Origin: Candidatus Methanorudis spinitermitis
GTDB taxonomy: Archaea > Methanobacteriota > Methanobacteria > Methanobacteriales > Methanobacteriaceae
NCBI GenBank assembly: GCA_031286225.1
Contig: JAITUQ010000035.1
Location: 1 to 55,470, forward strand
DNA: 55,470 nt
Direction: 5' to 3'
Of the stretch, positions 41,190-51,961 are shown in pieces. A program made the translations under genes and the position numbers. Below the pieces are notes generated by a model that saw nothing but the letters and a program-made list of their open reading frames with translations, had not been told where the DNA came from and did no database searches. Every line of letters starts with the position of its first letter. Position 1 is the first letter of the stretch.

Positions 41190-41219
41190 TTGTAACTATA
41201 TTTAGTTAGGAGGGAAAAA

Positions 41220-42551
41220 ATGGCAAAGTTTGATGACAAAGTCGATTTGTACGACGATAGAGGATCATTAGTAGAGTCTAATGTACCTATCGAAGCCTTA
41301 AGCCCACTACGGAACCCTGCTATAAAAAACATCGTTAAAGGTGTTAAAAGGACCGTAGCTGTAAATTTAGAAGGTATAGAAAATGCTTTAAAAAATGCAA
41401 CTGTCGGTGGACCTGCTTGTAAAATTTTAGGTAGAGAAATGGACCTAAATATTACTGGAAGTGCTGATTCTCTTGCAGCCGCATTAAAAGATATGATTCA
41501 AGTAACTGAAGGTGACGACACTGTTGTAAAGCTTCTTTCTGGTGGAAAAAGGATCTTAGTCCAAGTACCAAGTGCTAGATTAGATTCTGCTGCAGAATAT
41601 TCTGTAACATCATTAGCTACAGCAACTGCATTAGTACAAGCAATTATTAAAGAATTCGATGTTAGTATGTACGATGCTAACATGGTAAAAGCTGCAATTC
41701 TTGGAAGATACCCACAATCTGTTGAATTTATGGGTGGAAATTTAGCGACTATGTTAGATATTCCACAAAAGCTTGAAGGACCAGGCTATGCATTAAGAAA
41801 TATTATGGCTAACCATGTAGCTGCTGCTACATTGAAAAACAGTTTACAAGGAACTGCACTTTCAACTATTTTAGAACAAACTGCAATGTTTGAGATGGGT
41901 GATGCTATAGGAGCATTTGAAAGAATGCACTTATTAGGATTAGCTTATCAAGGAATGAACGCTGACAACATGGTTTTAGGATTAGTTCAAGACAATGCTA
42001 AAGACGGAACTGTTGGATCTGTAATGAACGGAACTATTGATAGGGCTGTTAATGATGGTGTTGTAAGTGTAGACAAAGATTTAAATGGATTTAGTCTTTA
42101 TGATACTAATGACTTAGCTAAATGGAACGCATACGCTGCTGCTGGAATGACTGCTGCTTGTATGGTTAACTTAGGTGCTGCGAGAGCTGCTCAAGGTGTA
42201 CCATCAACTATATTATACTTCAACGACTCTATTGAATTTGCAACTGGTCTTCCAAGTGTAGACTTTGGTAGAGCTGAAGGGGTAGCTGTAGGATTCTCTT
42301 TCTTCAGTCACTCTATATATGGTGGAGGAGGTCCAGGTCTGTTTAATGGTAACCACGTTGTTACAAGACACAGTAAAGGATTCTGTATCCCTTGTGTTGT
42401 TGCTGGAATGTGTTTAGATGCAGGTACTCAGCTTTTCTCACCAGAATCTACTTCTGGATTAATTAAAGAAGTATTCAGTGATGTAGACGAATTCAGAGAG
42501 CCACTAAAGTATGTTGTGGAGGCAGCCGCTGATATAAAAGGCGACATCTAG
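41220..42551 (+). CDS. mcrB: Methyl-coenzyme M reductase I, beta subunit
   Basis: 443 aa. Together with alpha and gamma it forms the (abg)2 enzyme that reduces methyl-CoM with coenzyme B to methane, using nickel F430. Recognisable stretches: [68 protein letters not shown] near the end, which lines the active-site channel. First gene of mcrBDCGA. The strong ribosome site AGGAGGG lies 6 bases before ATG 41220. Codon use is more biased than in neighbours, as expected for one of the most abundant cell proteins. Confidence 0.98.
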   Translation: MAKFDDKVDLYDDRGSLVESNVPIEALSPLRNPAIKNIVKGVKRTVAVNLEGIENALKNATVGGPACKILGREMDLNITGSADSLAAALKDMIQVTEGDDTVVKLLSGGKRILVQVPSARLDSAAEYSVTSLATATALVQAIIKEFDVSMYDANMVKAAILGRYPQSVEFMGGNLATMLDIPQKLEGPGYALRNIMANHVAAATLKNSLQGTALSTILEQTAMFEMGDAIGAFERMHLLGLAYQGMNADNMVLGLVQDNAKDGTVGSVMNGTIDRAVNDGVVSVDKDLNGFSLYDTNDLAKWNAYAAAGMTAACMVNLGAARAAQGVPSTILYFNDSIEFATGLPSVDFGRAEGVAVGFSFFSHSIYGGGGPGLFNGNHVVTRHSKGFCIPCVVAGMCLDAGTQLFSPESTSGLIKEVFSDVDEFREPLKYVVEAAADIKGDI

Positions 42552-42661
42552 TTATCTCACAAATTAATTAATATGTTTTCATAGGCTGTTTTATTTTACA
42601 CACAATATGTATTACATTAGTTAATTAATTAAAATCTAATTAAAAATGGGGCTTATTATAA

Positions 42662-43114
42662 ATGGATATTGAAGTATTTCCACATAGAGTATTAGGAGCA
42701 GATACAACTGAAAAGTTGTTAAATGGTATTGAATGTATAGAGGATGTTAAAAGAACTGTTATACAAGGACCAAGGCTCCCTCCCGAAGACCCTAATGAAA
42801 ATCCACGTTACGTCGAAAGAAGAAAAATCACCGTTAATGGTAAAGAAATTGAGCTTAAAGTGAAAACTGGTCGTATTTTTATAGAAATATCAAATGAATC
42901 AACTATTGATGAAGTAAAAGGAATTTGCAATGAATATCTTCCTTTTGGATTTGATATAAATATTGGAAAATATATTAGAACTCAAAAAACTGTATCTGAT
43001 AATATAAAATATGGGGATGCAGATATTCCTGATGAATTTGTCGGAATGACTGATCAATCAGCAAAGCTCGCAGACAGATTAACAATTATCGAAAAGAATA
43101 AAAAGGATCAATAA
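42662..43114 (+). CDS. mcrD: Methyl-coenzyme M reductase operon protein D
   Basis: 150 aa. McrD binds the reductase and is thought to act in cofactor insertion or assembly; it is not part of the final enzyme. Characteristic start [23 protein letters not shown] and [19 protein letters not shown]. It lies 110 bases after mcrB and its stop overlaps the mcrC start by one base (TAATG). Its ribosome site is weak (GGGGCTT), in line with lower output than the structural genes. Confidence 0.95.
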   Translation: MDIEVFPHRVLGADTTEKLLNGIECIEDVKRTVIQGPRLPPEDPNENPRYVERRKITVNGKEIELKVKTGRIFIEISNESTIDEVKGICNEYLPFGFDINIGKYIRTQKTVSDNIKYGDADIPDEFVGMTDQSAKLADRLTIIEKNKKDQ

Positions 43115-43704
43115 TGATTGGAAGATGCACTCACGTTGTTGATTGTCGTGAAACAATGGGACTTGGCGAAGGTGGAGGCATTGCTCAAAGAGGCACTTTT
43201 GCAGAATGTGGATCAGATGCATTAGCAGTAGCTATGTCACCTGGTAGAAGACACATTACAAAGCCTGTTTGTGAAATTACTTTTGCTCTTCGTGAAGCTA
43301 ATGTTTTAACAAGCACAATGATATTAAATGCAGGCGCTGGAACTCCTACTGATGCTCCAGGAGCAAGTGGTGGATTTGGTTTAACTGATAAAGAGATTGA
43401 ACAGATGAAACAATTTAAATTACTTGTTGTGCATTTAGGAGGAGTAAAAAATCATATTGTTTATAAGGCAAGGTTAATTTTAAGAAATGTTAATAAGCCT
43501 TGTGTTATAATTTGTGAATATCCTGTTGATTTTGAAGATTTCGCTAAAATTGGTGTTAAAACTTCAAAGGTCATGCCTGAAAAGGCTAAAACTAAAGGTA
43601 AAATTGTTAATATTGTTAGTGGTATTATTAGGGGAGAAACGTGCTCCCAAGAAAAATTAGATGAGATTATTAGAAAAGTTAAGTTATCATTAGGAGGTGC
43701 ATGA
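43114..43704 (+). CDS. mcrC: Methyl-coenzyme M reductase operon protein C (activation subunit)
   Basis: 196 aa. McrC is a core part of the ATP-dependent complex that reduces the nickel of F430 to its active Ni(I) state. Typical stretches are [25 protein letters not shown] and [19 protein letters not shown]. It is translationally coupled to mcrD by the TAATG overlap, and its end overlaps the mcrG ribosome site (AGGAGGTG). mmp7, another activation component, is encoded 5.7 kb upstream. Confidence 0.95.
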   Translation: MIGRCTHVVDCRETMGLGEGGGIAQRGTFAECGSDALAVAMSPGRRHITKPVCEITFALREANVLTSTMILNAGAGTPTDAPGASGGFGLTDKEIEQMKQFKLLVVHLGGVKNHIVYKARLILRNVNKPCVIICEYPVDFEDFAKIGVKTSKVMPEKAKTKGKIVNIVSGIIRGETCSQEKLDEIIRKVKLSLGGA

Positions 43705-43707
43705 TTT

Positions 43708-44457
43708 ATGGCACAATATTATCCAGGAACTTCTCAGGTAGCTGATAATAGAAGAAAATTCTTAAACCCAGATAAGAAGTTAGAAAAGCTAAGAGAAATA
43801 TCTGATGAAGATGTAGTAAAAGTATTAGGTCACAGAGCTCCAGGTGAAGAATATAAAAGTGTTCACCCACCATTAGATGAGATGGACGAGCCTGATGACA
43901 TTGTAAGAGAATTGGTAGAGCCAATTGATGGAGCAAAAGCAGGGGATAGGATTAGATATATCCAATTCACTGATTCAATGTACTTTGCCCCAGCTCATCC
44001 ATTTATAAGATCCAGAGCATACCTGAACAGATACAGAGGTGTCGATGCAGGTACATTATCTGGAAGACAAATTGTCGAAGCAAGAGAAAGAGACCTTGAA
44101 AAGCTTTCTAAAGAACTTTTAGAAACTGAATTCTTTGATCCTGCAAGATCTGGAATAAGAGGTAAAACTGTTCACGGTCACTCTTTAAGACTCGATGAAG
44201 ACGGTATGATGTTTGATATGTTGAGAAGACAAGTATTAAACAAAAGTACTGGAAAAGTCGAATCTGTCAAAGATCAAATTGGAAGAGAGCTTGATGAACC
44301 TGTTGTTCTCGGTGAACCATTAGATGAAAAAACTTTAAGGAATAAAACCACTATTTACAGAGTAGATGGTGAAGCTTATAAGGACGATAAAGACGCTGTA
44401 GAAGTATTACATCATATACACGTCTCAAGATCCCAAGGAGGATTCTGTCCTGAATAA
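43708..44457 (+). CDS. mcrG: Methyl-coenzyme M reductase I, gamma subunit
   Basis: 249 aa structural subunit. Starts [21 protein letters not shown] and contains [21 protein letters not shown] and the [23 protein letters not shown] segment near the F430 pocket. ATG 43708 follows AGGAGGTG with normal spacing. mcrA begins 14 bases after its stop. Confidence 0.98.
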   Translation: MAQYYPGTSQVADNRRKFLNPDKKLEKLREISDEDVVKVLGHRAPGEEYKSVHPPLDEMDEPDDIVRELVEPIDGAKAGDRIRYIQFTDSMYFAPAHPFIRSRAYLNRYRGVDAGTLSGRQIVEARERDLEKLSKELLETEFFDPARSGIRGKTVHGHSLRLDEDGMMFDMLRRQVLNKSTGKVESVKDQIGRELDEPVVLGEPLDEKTLRNKTTIYRVDGEAYKDDKDAVEVLHHIHVSRSQGGFCPE

Positions 44458-44471
44458 AAGGAGTGTTGATT

Positions 44472-46124
44472 ATGGCTAATAAAAAGTTCATAAAAGCATT
44501 AAATAAAAAATTTAAAGAAGCTCCTGAAGATAAAACCACTACATATTATACATATGGCGGATGGACACAATCTGAAAGGAAAACTGAATTTGTTAATGCA
44601 GGTAAAGAAGTAGCTAAAAAAAGAGGAATTCCTCAATATAGCCCAGATGTAGGTACTCCACTTGGACAAAGAGCATTAATGCCTTACCAAGCATCTTCAA
44701 CTGACACTTATGTTGAAGGTGACGATTTCCATTTTGTTAACAATGCTGCTATCCAACAAATGTGGGATGACATAAGAAGAACTGTTATTGTAGGATTAAA
44801 CACTGCACATAATGTTATTGAAAAAAGATTAGGTATGGAAGTTACTCCTGAAACAATAATGGAATACTTAGAAACTGTAAACCACGCTATGCCTGGTGCA
44901 GCAGTTGTACAAGAACACATGGTTGAAACTCACCCATCTTTAGTAGCTGACAGTTATGTTAAAATATTTACTGGAGATGATGAATTAGCAGATGAAATTG
45001 ATAAATCATTTGTTTTAGATATTAACAAAGAGTTCCCTGCTGATCAAGCTAAAGCTTTAAAAGCTGAAGTTGGAGATAAGGTATGGCAAATTGTTAGGAT
45101 TCCTACCATAGTAAGTAGAGTTTGTGATGGAGGTACTACCTCCCGTTGGTCTGCTATGCAAATTGGTATGTCCATGATTTCTGCATATAATCAATGTGCT
45201 GGTGAAGGAGCTACTGGTGACTTCGCATACGCATCTAAACACGCAGAAGTTATTCATATGGGTTCATACTTACCAGTTAGAAGAGCAAGAGCAGAAAACG
45301 AACCTGGTGGAGTAGCATTCGGTTTCTTAGCTGATATGTCTCAAGCCACAAGAACTGACCCTGATGACCCTGTTAAATCTTCTCTTGAAGTAGTAGCTAT
45401 GGGTGCTGCATTATACGATCAAATTTGGTTAGGTTCATACATGTCTGGTGGTGTTGGATTTACTCAATATGCAACCGCTGCTTACACTGATAATGTTCTC
45501 GATGACTTCTCTTATTATGGTAAAGAATATGTAGAAGACAAGTTTGGTTTGTGTAAAGCTCCAAATAACATGGACACTGTTCTTGATGTTGGTTCTGAAG
45601 TAGCTTTCTATGGATTAGAACAATATGAAGAATATCCAGCTTTACTTGAAACTCAATTCGGTGGTTCTCAAAGAGCTTCTGTAGTTTCTGCAGCAGCTGG
45701 TATTGCAACTGCTTTTGCAACTGGAAACGCACAAACTGGTTTAAGTGCATGGTACTTAGCTATGTACTTACATAAAGAGCAACATGCAAGATTAGGATTC
45801 TATGGTTACGACTTGCAAGATCAATGTGGTGCATCCAATGTATTCTCTATAAGAGCAGACGAAGGATTACCTCTTGAAATGAGAGGACCAAACTATCCTA
45901 ATTATGCAATGAATGTAGGACACCAAGGAGAATACGCAGGTATTGCTCAATCTGCTCACTCAGCTAGAGGGGATGCATTTGCATTTAACCCATTAGTTAA
46001 AATTTCATTTGCTGATAAAAACTTAAGCTTTGATTTCTCCAAAGTTCGTGCTGAATTTGCAAAAGGCGCATTAAGAGAATTCCAACCTGATGGTGAAAGA
46101 TCTCTAATTATACCAGCTAAATAG
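44472..46124 (+). CDS. mcrA: Methyl-coenzyme M reductase I, alpha subunit
   Basis: Catalytic subunit, 550 aa from ATG 44472. From this start every key residue has the same number as in M. marburgensis: Gln147 (nickel ligand), His257 (N-methyl), Arg271 (methylated by Mmp10), Tyr333, Gln400 (C-methyl), Gly445 (thioglycine), Asp450 and Cys452. This confirms the start over the in-frame GTG 44463, which lies within the ribosome site AAGGAGTG. Which modifications are really made cannot be read from sequence, but the Mmp10 gene is nearby on the opposite strand. A strong terminator hairpin begins at the stop codon. Confidence 0.99.
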   Translation: MANKKFIKALNKKFKEAPEDKTTTYYTYGGWTQSERKTEFVNAGKEVAKKRGIPQYSPDVGTPLGQRALMPYQASSTDTYVEGDDFHFVNNAAIQQMWDDIRRTVIVGLNTAHNVIEKRLGMEVTPETIMEYLETVNHAMPGAAVVQEHMVETHPSLVADSYVKIFTGDDELADEIDKSFVLDINKEFPADQAKALKAEVGDKVWQIVRIPTIVSRVCDGGTTSRWSAMQIGMSMISAYNQCAGEGATGDFAYASKHAEVIHMGSYLPVRRARAENEPGGVAFGFLADMSQATRTDPDDPVKSSLEVVAMGAALYDQIWLGSYMSGGVGFTQYATAAYTDNVLDDFSYYGKEYVEDKFGLCKAPNNMDTVLDVGSEVAFYGLEQYEEYPALLETQFGGSQRASVVSAAAGIATAFATGNAQTGLSAWYLAMYLHKEQHARLGFYGYDLQDQCGASNVFSIRADEGLPLEMRGPNYPNYAMNVGHQGEYAGIAQSAHSARGDAFAFNPLVKISFADKNLSFDFSKVRAEFAKGALREFQPDGERSLIIPAK

Positions 46125-46156
46125 GTGTTAAAACACCTATTATTTATTTTTTTTTA
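46120..46156 (+). terminator. mcr operon terminator
   Basis: AATAGGTGT / ACACCTATT, a perfect 9-bp stem with loop TAAA, overlaps the mcrA stop and is followed by a T-rich tail (TTTATTTTTTTTT). Confidence 0.75.
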
Positions 46157-46532
46157 GCTATAATGCTATTTTAGTAATACTATATAACATAAAAATAATA
46201 TAATAATTAATTACATTCATAAAAATAATTTAAATTCATACATACAATAAATACCAATTTTAATTGGTAAGACTAATTTAAAAATCTGAGATATTATTTC
46301 AATGTAAATGATTTTATTTAATATCTTCTTAAGTAAGGTATTAATTAAAATTTTTATAAAATAAAATAAGAATCAGGTTTAATTAGCTAATTAAAAATGA
46401 TTAATAATAAAATAGCTAGTATATTTTTATTTATAGAGACATTATTAATAATATTTATTTTATTAATAAATGATATTATTAAATTAAATAATCAATTTAA
46501 TTTTAATAAAAAACTAAGGAGGAAAAGAAAAT
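46125..46532. promoter_or_regulatory. mcr-mtr spacer with palindromes and candidate mtr promoter
   Basis: No gene. It contains ACCAATT-TT-AATTGGT (46253-46268), a TATA-like TTTATAAA (46353-46360) and a perfect 18-bp palindrome TTTAATTAGCTAATTAAA (46378-46395) located where that TATA box would place the transcript start. The leader to mtrE would be about 150 bases. Confidence 0.4.
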
Positions 46533-47423
46533 ATGGACCCTATAACATTAGGTGTTGTTGCATTGATGGGTGCAGCTGCAACTATAGCTGGTGCTGCAGA
46601 GGATTTAGAGTCTGATATAGGTTCAATGAGTAATCCAAACTCACAAGTTCAGTTAGCTCCTCAGATGGGACATTTACACAGATTTATTAATAAGGCTGTT
46701 TCAGGTGAACCAGTAGCTTATGGTACTTGGTGTGGTATTGCTGGATCTATTGCATTTGTTTTAATTTCACCAATGTTTAACTTTAATTTAATGCCTATCG
46801 TTGGAATAGCTATTGGTGCTACTGTAGCTGCTTTAGTTCATACTACTTATACTGTTACAGCTCATATGGGGCGGATTGTAAGCCAATCACAATTTGAACA
46901 ACCATTATTCATGGATGCTTTAACACAAGCTTTAGGACCTATTGCAGGTCATGGATTTATAACTACTTTTTGTATTGTAAGTATAGCTTATTTAATGACT
47001 ATACCTCTTAATGGAAATCCATTACATGTTTTCCCATTACCACTTCTTGCTGTTCTATGGGGAATAACTATTGGAGCAATTGGTTCCTCAACTGGGGATG
47101 TTCATTATGGTGCAGAAAGAGAATACCAACAATACCCATTTGGTGGAGGTATTCCTGTAGCTATTCATGGTGATATTGTAACTAAAGCTGAAGTTGGTGC
47201 AAGAAATTCAATTGATATTGGTAATTTCTGTTCAAAATTTGGCGGACCATTAACTGGTTTTTGTTTTGGTGCTGTTGTATTTCTAAGTTTCTGGATTACT
47301 GTTGTATTTGGATTAGTTGGTGGACTAATAGCAGGTCTTATCATCATTATATTATTAATAATATTAAATGAAAGACTTGAAAACTTTGCCAGAACAAAAT
47401 ATGGACCATATAAGGAAGATTAA
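46533..47423 (+). CDS. mtrE: Tetrahydromethanopterin S-methyltransferase subunit E
   Basis: 296 aa integral membrane subunit with about six or seven helices. MtrCDE forms the membrane part that couples methyl transfer to Na+ export. Typical stretches: [27 protein letters not shown] (residues 2-28) and [26 protein letters not shown]. First gene of the eight-gene mtrEDCBAFGH operon; ribosome site AAGGAGG precedes ATG 46533. Confidence 0.97.
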   Translation: MDPITLGVVALMGAAATIAGAAEDLESDIGSMSNPNSQVQLAPQMGHLHRFINKAVSGEPVAYGTWCGIAGSIAFVLISPMFNFNLMPIVGIAIGATVAALVHTTYTVTAHMGRIVSQSQFEQPLFMDALTQALGPIAGHGFITTFCIVSIAYLMTIPLNGNPLHVFPLPLLAVLWGITIGAIGSSTGDVHYGAEREYQQYPFGGGIPVAIHGDIVTKAEVGARNSIDIGNFCSKFGGPLTGFCFGAVVFLSFWITVVFGLVGGLIAGLIIIILLIILNERLENFARTKYGPYKED

Positions 47424-47437
47424 GGAGGTTTCGTTTT

Positions 47438-48142
47438 ATGGATCCAATAACTTTATTAATATTAATTATTGTTGGTGGAGTTCTCATTGGTGGAGGTGTA
47501 CACTTCATACCTGTTGGTGGTGCTCCTGCAGCTATGGCAACAGCTACTGGTGTAGGAACTGGTACAGCAATGCTTGCAGCAGGTGCTGGATTAACTGGTT
47601 TAATCACTGCAGCAGCTATGACTGGGCAACCTCTGTATATGATTGTATTAGCTGGAGCAGTTGGTGCAATGATGATGATTGGAATCACCATGCTTGTTGG
47701 TAATATAATTTATGTTTATGGTGTTGGTATTGTACCTGCTTCTGCTAAAGTAGAAGTTGACCCAATAACTGGAAGAAATCAAGAAAAATTTGTAACTTCT
47801 GGTACTGAAGGTCATGGTATTCCAACAGTTTGTTTTGTAAGTGGTATCATCGGTGGTTTACTTGGTGGTGCTGGTGGTGGACTTATTTATTATGGTATCA
47901 ATGTTGCAATGACTGAAGGTAATTTTGTAACTGACCCAGCTATAACTGCAGGACTTGCTGCAATTTTAGCGGTTGGTGTATTCTTTATTAATTCAGTAAT
48001 AGCTTCATATAATATTGGAGGTACTATTGAAGGATTCCACGACCCTAAATTCAAAAGAATTGGTGCTGGAATAATTTCCTGTGGTATTGCTTCTGCAGTA
48101 TTAGGATTGTTTGCTATTCTTTTAACTGGAGGTGTTGTATAA
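47438..48142 (+). CDS. mtrD: Tetrahydromethanopterin S-methyltransferase subunit D
   Basis: 234 aa, about six membrane helices, very Gly/Ala-rich. Starts [34 protein letters not shown] and contains [30 protein letters not shown]. Ribosome site AAGGAGG before ATG 47438. Its stop overlaps the mtrC start by one base (TAATG). Confidence 0.97.
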   Translation: MDPITLLILIIVGGVLIGGGVHFIPVGGAPAAMATATGVGTGTAMLAAGAGLTGLITAAAMTGQPLYMIVLAGAVGAMMMIGITMLVGNIIYVYGVGIVPASAKVEVDPITGRNQEKFVTSGTEGHGIPTVCFVSGIIGGLLGGAGGGLIYYGINVAMTEGNFVTDPAITAGLAAILAVGVFFINSVIASYNIGGTIEGFHDPKFKRIGAGIISCGIASAVLGLFAILLTGGVV

Positions 48143-48981
48143 TGTCTGTAGCTGCTGGTGGCTCATCTGAAAGTGCTATAAGTCCTGAAATTATGTTAGT
48201 ATTAGGTGTAGTTGGAGGTCTTATTGGTATATATTTAGTTGCTTTTAACCCTGTTCTTGGCCCACTTTTAGCTTCACTTGGTGCAGTATGTGCTATTGTA
48301 TGGGGTGCTGATGCAATTCGTAGAGTAGCTAGTTATGGTTTAGGTACTGGTGTACCATCTATTGGTTATATGTCACTTTCTATAGGAATTATCGGAGCAT
48401 TAGCTGGAATTGGTATTGCATCAACTTCTTTGTTAAAAGGTTTAGGCTTTTTAGGACCTATTCTTGCTTTAGTATTTGCAATGGTGATTGGTTTAGTTGT
48501 AGCTGTAATAGCTAAAAAAATTGTTGGAATGAAAATAGTAGTTCTTGAAAGATGTACTGCTGAAATTGCTGGAGCTGCTGCATTATCTGTTTTAGGATTC
48601 TGTGCAACTCTTGCTGGTAATTATACAATGGATGTAGTTCTTACTTATACTGTAGCTCCTGGTTTTATAGCATTATTCTTTATAATGAATACTATGGCTA
48701 TTCAACATCCATTCAATGCATGTTTAGGACCTAATGAAAATCAAGTTAGAACTCTTAAATTAGCTGCTGCTACTGGATTTTTAGCTATGGTTGTAACTGG
48801 ACTATTAACTATCATTAATCCTGTTCCTAACATGTGGATGGGAATTCCTGTATGGGTAGCTATATTAGTAGTTGCTTTAATCGGATGGATTATTTCCATT
48901 AGAGCTTATGTTTGTGCATCATTTGATGAAGCTGCATCTGTTAAATGGTCTGGATTATGGCCAAAAATTGAGGAACAATAG
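48142..48981 (+). CDS. mtrC: Tetrahydromethanopterin S-methyltransferase subunit C
   Basis: 279 aa membrane subunit with about seven to eight helices, part of the MtrCDE Na+ translocation module. Recognised by [26 protein letters not shown] and [19 protein letters not shown]. Translationally coupled to mtrD. Ends in a short cytosolic tail ([12 protein letters not shown]). Confidence 0.97.
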   Translation: MSVAAGGSSESAISPEIMLVLGVVGGLIGIYLVAFNPVLGPLLASLGAVCAIVWGADAIRRVASYGLGTGVPSIGYMSLSIGIIGALAGIGIASTSLLKGLGFLGPILALVFAMVIGLVVAVIAKKIVGMKIVVLERCTAEIAGAAALSVLGFCATLAGNYTMDVVLTYTVAPGFIALFFIMNTMAIQHPFNACLGPNENQVRTLKLAAATGFLAMVVTGLLTIINPVPNMWMGIPVWVAILVVALIGWIISIRAYVCASFDEAASVKWSGLWPKIEEQ

Positions 48982-48992
48982 GGGGCAAAAAA

Positions 48993-49319
48993 ATGGAAAT
49001 GTTACCGTTAGTTAAAATAGTTCCTGAGTATAATTTGACTCTTGATCCCTCTACTGGTATGCTTGGAGCGGCTCTAGGAAGAGAAGTTATTGTACTCTCA
49101 ATGGATGATGTAAACAAGGGAATAGACGACTTAGAATCTGCAGCTGATGATTTAATCGGTTCATTAGATCCAAGCACTGTTTCTGAAGGAGCTTATCCTG
49201 GAAGAGAAGGTGCTTATCTTACTGCAGGTATGCTTACAAACATGACTTATGGATTCCTTATTGGATTGTTTGTTTTAATTGCTGCTATTCCTTTATTAGT
49301 GAAACTGGGGGTTTTATAG
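48993..49319 (+). CDS. mtrB: Tetrahydromethanopterin S-methyltransferase subunit B
   Basis: 108 aa: a soluble N-terminal part with [22 protein letters not shown] and a single C-terminal membrane helix ([19 protein letters not shown]). Ribosome site TAGGGGG before ATG 48993. The mtrA ATG follows its stop codon directly. Confidence 0.97.
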   Translation: MEMLPLVKIVPEYNLTLDPSTGMLGAALGREVIVLSMDDVNKGIDDLESAADDLIGSLDPSTVSEGAYPGREGAYLTAGMLTNMTYGFLIGLFVLIAAIPLLVKLGVL

Positions 49320-50045
49320 ATGGTAGATAAAAAAGAACCTGCAGAAGGATGGCCAATAATCAACGGGGATTATGAGGTTGGAGACCCTGAAAGCCCTGTT
49401 GCAGCTACAACTTTAGGTTCTCACAATGAGGCCGTTCCTGTTGGAGCTGGTGCAGCTATTGCTGGACCCTGTAAAACAGAAAATTTAGGTATTGAAAAGG
49501 TTGTAGCTAATATAATATCAAACCCGAACATTAGGTTCTTAGTATTATGTGGATCTGAAGTTCAAGGACATATTACAGGTCAAAGTATAGAAGCATTACA
49601 TGCAAACGGAGTTGATCCTGAAAAAAGAAGTATCGTTGATGCAACTGGAGCTATCCCATATGTTGAAAATATTCCTGATGAAGGAATTGAAAGGTTCCAA
49701 ACTCAGGTTGAAATTGTCAGCATGATTGATGTAGAAGATGCTGGTGCAATTGAAGCGAAAGTTAAAGAATGTGTTGAAAAAGACCCTGGTGCTTTTGAAG
49801 AAGAGGCTTTTGTGATTTCTCTCGATGAAAGCGGTGCTGAAGAAGATGATGGTGAAGAAATTCGTCCTGTAGCTCCTGAAACTGCTTTAATTGAGGCAAG
49901 AATGAGAAACATTCAAACACAAGTAAAAATGGTCGGTGCTGTACAAAGAAACTTTGCTGGTAACTATGCTGGTAAAGTTCAAGGTATTATGATTGGCTTA
50001 ATTTTTACATTGGTAATTGGATATCTATTCCTAGGAATATTATAA
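49320..50045 (+). CDS. mtrA: Tetrahydromethanopterin S-methyltransferase subunit A (corrinoid protein)
   Basis: 241 aa. Carries the cobamide to which the methyl group is transferred; the cobalt-binding residue His84 is at the expected number in [10 protein letters not shown]. The N-terminal soluble domain (to about residue 170) is joined by an acidic linker (EEDDGEE) to a helix and a C-terminal membrane anchor ([20 protein letters not shown]). It starts immediately after mtrB and is followed by the ribosome site of mtrF. Confidence 0.98.
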   Translation: MVDKKEPAEGWPIINGDYEVGDPESPVAATTLGSHNEAVPVGAGAAIAGPCKTENLGIEKVVANIISNPNIRFLVLCGSEVQGHITGQSIEALHANGVDPEKRSIVDATGAIPYVENIPDEGIERFQTQVEIVSMIDVEDAGAIEAKVKECVEKDPGAFEEEAFVISLDESGAEEDDGEEIRPVAPETALIEARMRNIQTQVKMVGAVQRNFAGNYAGKVQGIMIGLIFTLVIGYLFLGIL

Positions 50046-50058
50046 GGAGGTTATGATT

Positions 50059-50259
50059 ATGGTTAAATTATCTAACAAACCAAATATTCGAGGTATTAGA
50101 AATGTTTCTGAGGATGTAAAATACAGATCTCAACTAATTGGAAGAGAAGGAAGACTTTTTGCAGGATTACTTTCAACAAGGATAACTGGAATTGGATTAG
50201 GATTAGCTTTTGCATTTGTATTAGTTGTCTTAATACCATATTTAGCAAGTTTATTCTAG
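50059..50259 (+). CDS. mtrF: Tetrahydromethanopterin S-methyltransferase subunit F
   Basis: 66 aa with one C-terminal membrane helix (GLGLAFAFVLVVLIPYLASL). The N-terminus resembles the MtrA C-terminal region, as known for the family. I place the start at ATG 50059, 8 bases after AAGGAGG; the in-frame ATG 50053 is only 2 bases from the ribosome site. Confidence 0.95.
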   Translation: MVKLSNKPNIRGIRNVSEDVKYRSQLIGREGRLFAGLLSTRITGIGLGLAFAFVLVVLIPYLASLF

Positions 50260-50271
50260 AGGTGTTTAAGA

Positions 50272-50511
50272 ATGTCTGAAGAAAATACAATACCTCGAGT
50301 ACTTGTCTCTGCAGATGAATATAATAAAGCTAACCAAAGGTTAGATGATATTGAAGAAAAAGTTGAGTTTACTGTTGGTGAATATTACCAAAGATTAGGT
50401 CAACAAGTTGGCAGAGATATTGGTATTTTATATGGTATAATAATAGGTCTTGTAATAATGGTTGTAGTTATTAAGTTTGGTGTTACACAACTATTAGCAG
50501 GATTGCTCTAG
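50272..50511 (+). CDS. mtrG: Tetrahydromethanopterin S-methyltransferase subunit G
   Basis: 79 aa: short N-terminal soluble helix ([34 protein letters not shown] region) and one membrane helix ([21 protein letters not shown]). Ribosome site GAGGTG lies in the spacer after mtrF. Typical length and order. Confidence 0.96.
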   Translation: MSEENTIPRVLVSADEYNKANQRLDDIEEKVEFTVGEYYQRLGQQVGRDIGILYGIIIGLVIMVVVIKFGVTQLLAGLL

Positions 50512-50525
50512 TGGAGGTTTAATAA

Positions 50526-51458
50526 ATGTTTAGGTTTGATAAAGAACAAGTAGTATTGGATATAGCTGGAGTTGAAATCGGAGGTCAGCCAGGAGAATAT
50601 CCAACTGTTTTAGCAGGAACCATCTTTTATGGTGGACATAAGATAATTGAGGATGAAAAAGCAGGAATATTTGATAAAGACGCTGCAGAAGAAAGAATTA
50701 AAAAAATGGAAGAAATGTCTGATGTTACTGGAAATCCTTGTTTAGTACAAGTTTTCGGACAAACTGAAGAAGCTTTAGTTAAATACTTAGAGTTTGTTGG
50801 TGACATATCAGATAAACCTTTCCTTATAGATTCGACTTCTGGTGATGCAAGAGTGGCAGGAGCTCAATATGCTACTGACGCTGGATTAGGTGAAAGAGCT
50901 ATTTATAACTCTCTTAATATGGCTGCCGAAGCTGATGAAATTGAAGCTGTCAAAGCATCTGACATAACTGCTTCTATTGTATTAGGTTTTAACCCAATGA
51001 ATCCAACTGTTGATGGTAAAATGGATATGTGGGAAAATGGTGCTGATACAATTGACCAAGGTTTATTACCAATGTCAGAAGAATGTGGAATTACTAAACC
51101 TTTAATGGATACAGCTGTTACACCTCTTGGTCAAGGTGCTGGAGTAGCTGTAAGAACTTCATTTGCTGTTAAAAGTAAATGGGGATTACCAGTAGGTTCT
51201 GGTATTCACAATGTGCCATCTGCATGGGACTGGTTAAGAGAATACAAAAAAGATCACAAAGAAGCATGGCCTGTTTGTGATATTGGTTCTAACTTAATTC
51301 AACAAATGGCTGGTGGAGACTTCGTTCTCTATGGTCCTATTGAAAATGCAAATCTTGCTTTCCCAGCTTGTGCTATGGCTGATGTATTCATTTCTGAAGC
51401 TGCAAAAGATATGGGAACTGAAGCTGTTGAAACACACCCAATGTTTAAATTGCTTTAA
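50526..51458 (+). CDS. mtrH: Tetrahydromethanopterin S-methyltransferase subunit H
   Basis: 310 aa soluble TIM-barrel methyltransferase that moves the methyl group from methyl-H4MPT to the cobamide of MtrA. Recognised by MFRFDKEQVVLDIAGVEIGGQPGEYP, DSTSGDARVAGAQYATDAGL, and VGSGIHNVPSAWDWLREYKK. Ribosome site GGAGGT before ATG 50526. Last gene of the operon, followed by a terminator. Confidence 0.98.
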   Translation: MFRFDKEQVVLDIAGVEIGGQPGEYPTVLAGTIFYGGHKIIEDEKAGIFDKDAAEERIKKMEEMSDVTGNPCLVQVFGQTEEALVKYLEFVGDISDKPFLIDSTSGDARVAGAQYATDAGLGERAIYNSLNMAAEADEIEAVKASDITASIVLGFNPMNPTVDGKMDMWENGADTIDQGLLPMSEECGITKPLMDTAVTPLGQGAGVAVRTSFAVKSKWGLPVGSGIHNVPSAWDWLREYKKDHKEAWPVCDIGSNLIQQMAGGDFVLYGPIENANLAFPACAMADVFISEAAKDMGTEAVETHPMFKLL

Positions 51459-51484
51459 GTTTTTAAACAATTTAATCTTTGATT

Positions 51485-51504
51485 GATTAGATATTTATCT
51501 AATC
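51485..51504 (+). terminator. mtr operon terminator
   Basis: GATTAGATA-TT-TATCTAATC, a perfect 9-bp stem 26 bases after the mtrH stop, followed by TATCTTTTTATTTT. Confidence 0.75.
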
Positions 51505-51961
51505 TATCTTTTTATTTTAGAATAATATTTTAATAAAGTTTTTTTTTACCATAAATTAATTGTTTATTTTATTAAATATCATTTTATTAATGTTTATTTT
51601 ATCTAAATTACTATACTGTTTGATATTTTTAATATTTATTATTAAACAACTTTATTTTCAAGTGTACAGCTAAGAATATCAACTTTTTTTTAAAAGATTT
51701 TCCATATTATGGATTAAATATTATAAATTTTTCAATAAATTTATATAGCTAATCTACATATTATAGTTAGAAATAAATTTTGATTTATAAGATTTTTCTT
51801 ATTTGAATTCTTAATTTTAGAAATTTCGATTGTTTTTTCATTTTTTTCAATATTAAATTTGTTTAATTGATTATTACATCTTATTTAGTACTTAACTTAA
51901 ACATAATTAATTATATCCTAATTTAATATTATATTATCTTTATACTTTTGGAGTAATTTTG
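51505..51961. repeat. Spacer whose right part is duplicated before the second exchanger gene
   Basis: No gene. Bases 51721-51961 align with 53108-53359, including the last 20 bases before the ATG, which are nearly identical. The conserved part contains the ribosome site TTGGAG and probably the promoter. Confidence 0.65.

Larger units (their letters stand above)
40266..41219. other. Long spacer upstream of mcr
   Basis: 954 bases without a gene. It contains a small hairpin TTTACTC-TAATGG-GAGTAAA (40613-40632), three TAGCTA sites (40781, 40814, 40959), the mcr promoter and the structured mcr leader. Confidence 0.5.

Noticed and set aside
44463..44471. GTG start nine bases before the mcrA ATG
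   Set aside because: It lies in the ribosome site, and only the ATG at 44472 gives residue numbers identical to M. marburgensis McrA.
46397..46615. A 72-codon frame overlapping the start of mtrE
   Set aside because: It has no ribosome site, begins in A+T-rich leader DNA and runs into mtrE in another frame with an abnormal Cys/Ser-rich translation. It is a shadow.
47368..47703. A Trp/Cys/Ser-rich frame inside mtrE-mtrD
   Set aside because: It overlaps the conserved mtrE and mtrD genes in another frame and its composition is unlike any protein here.
50053..50058. Upstream ATG of mtrF
   Set aside because: Only two bases from AAGGAGG; the ATG at 50059 has normal spacing.
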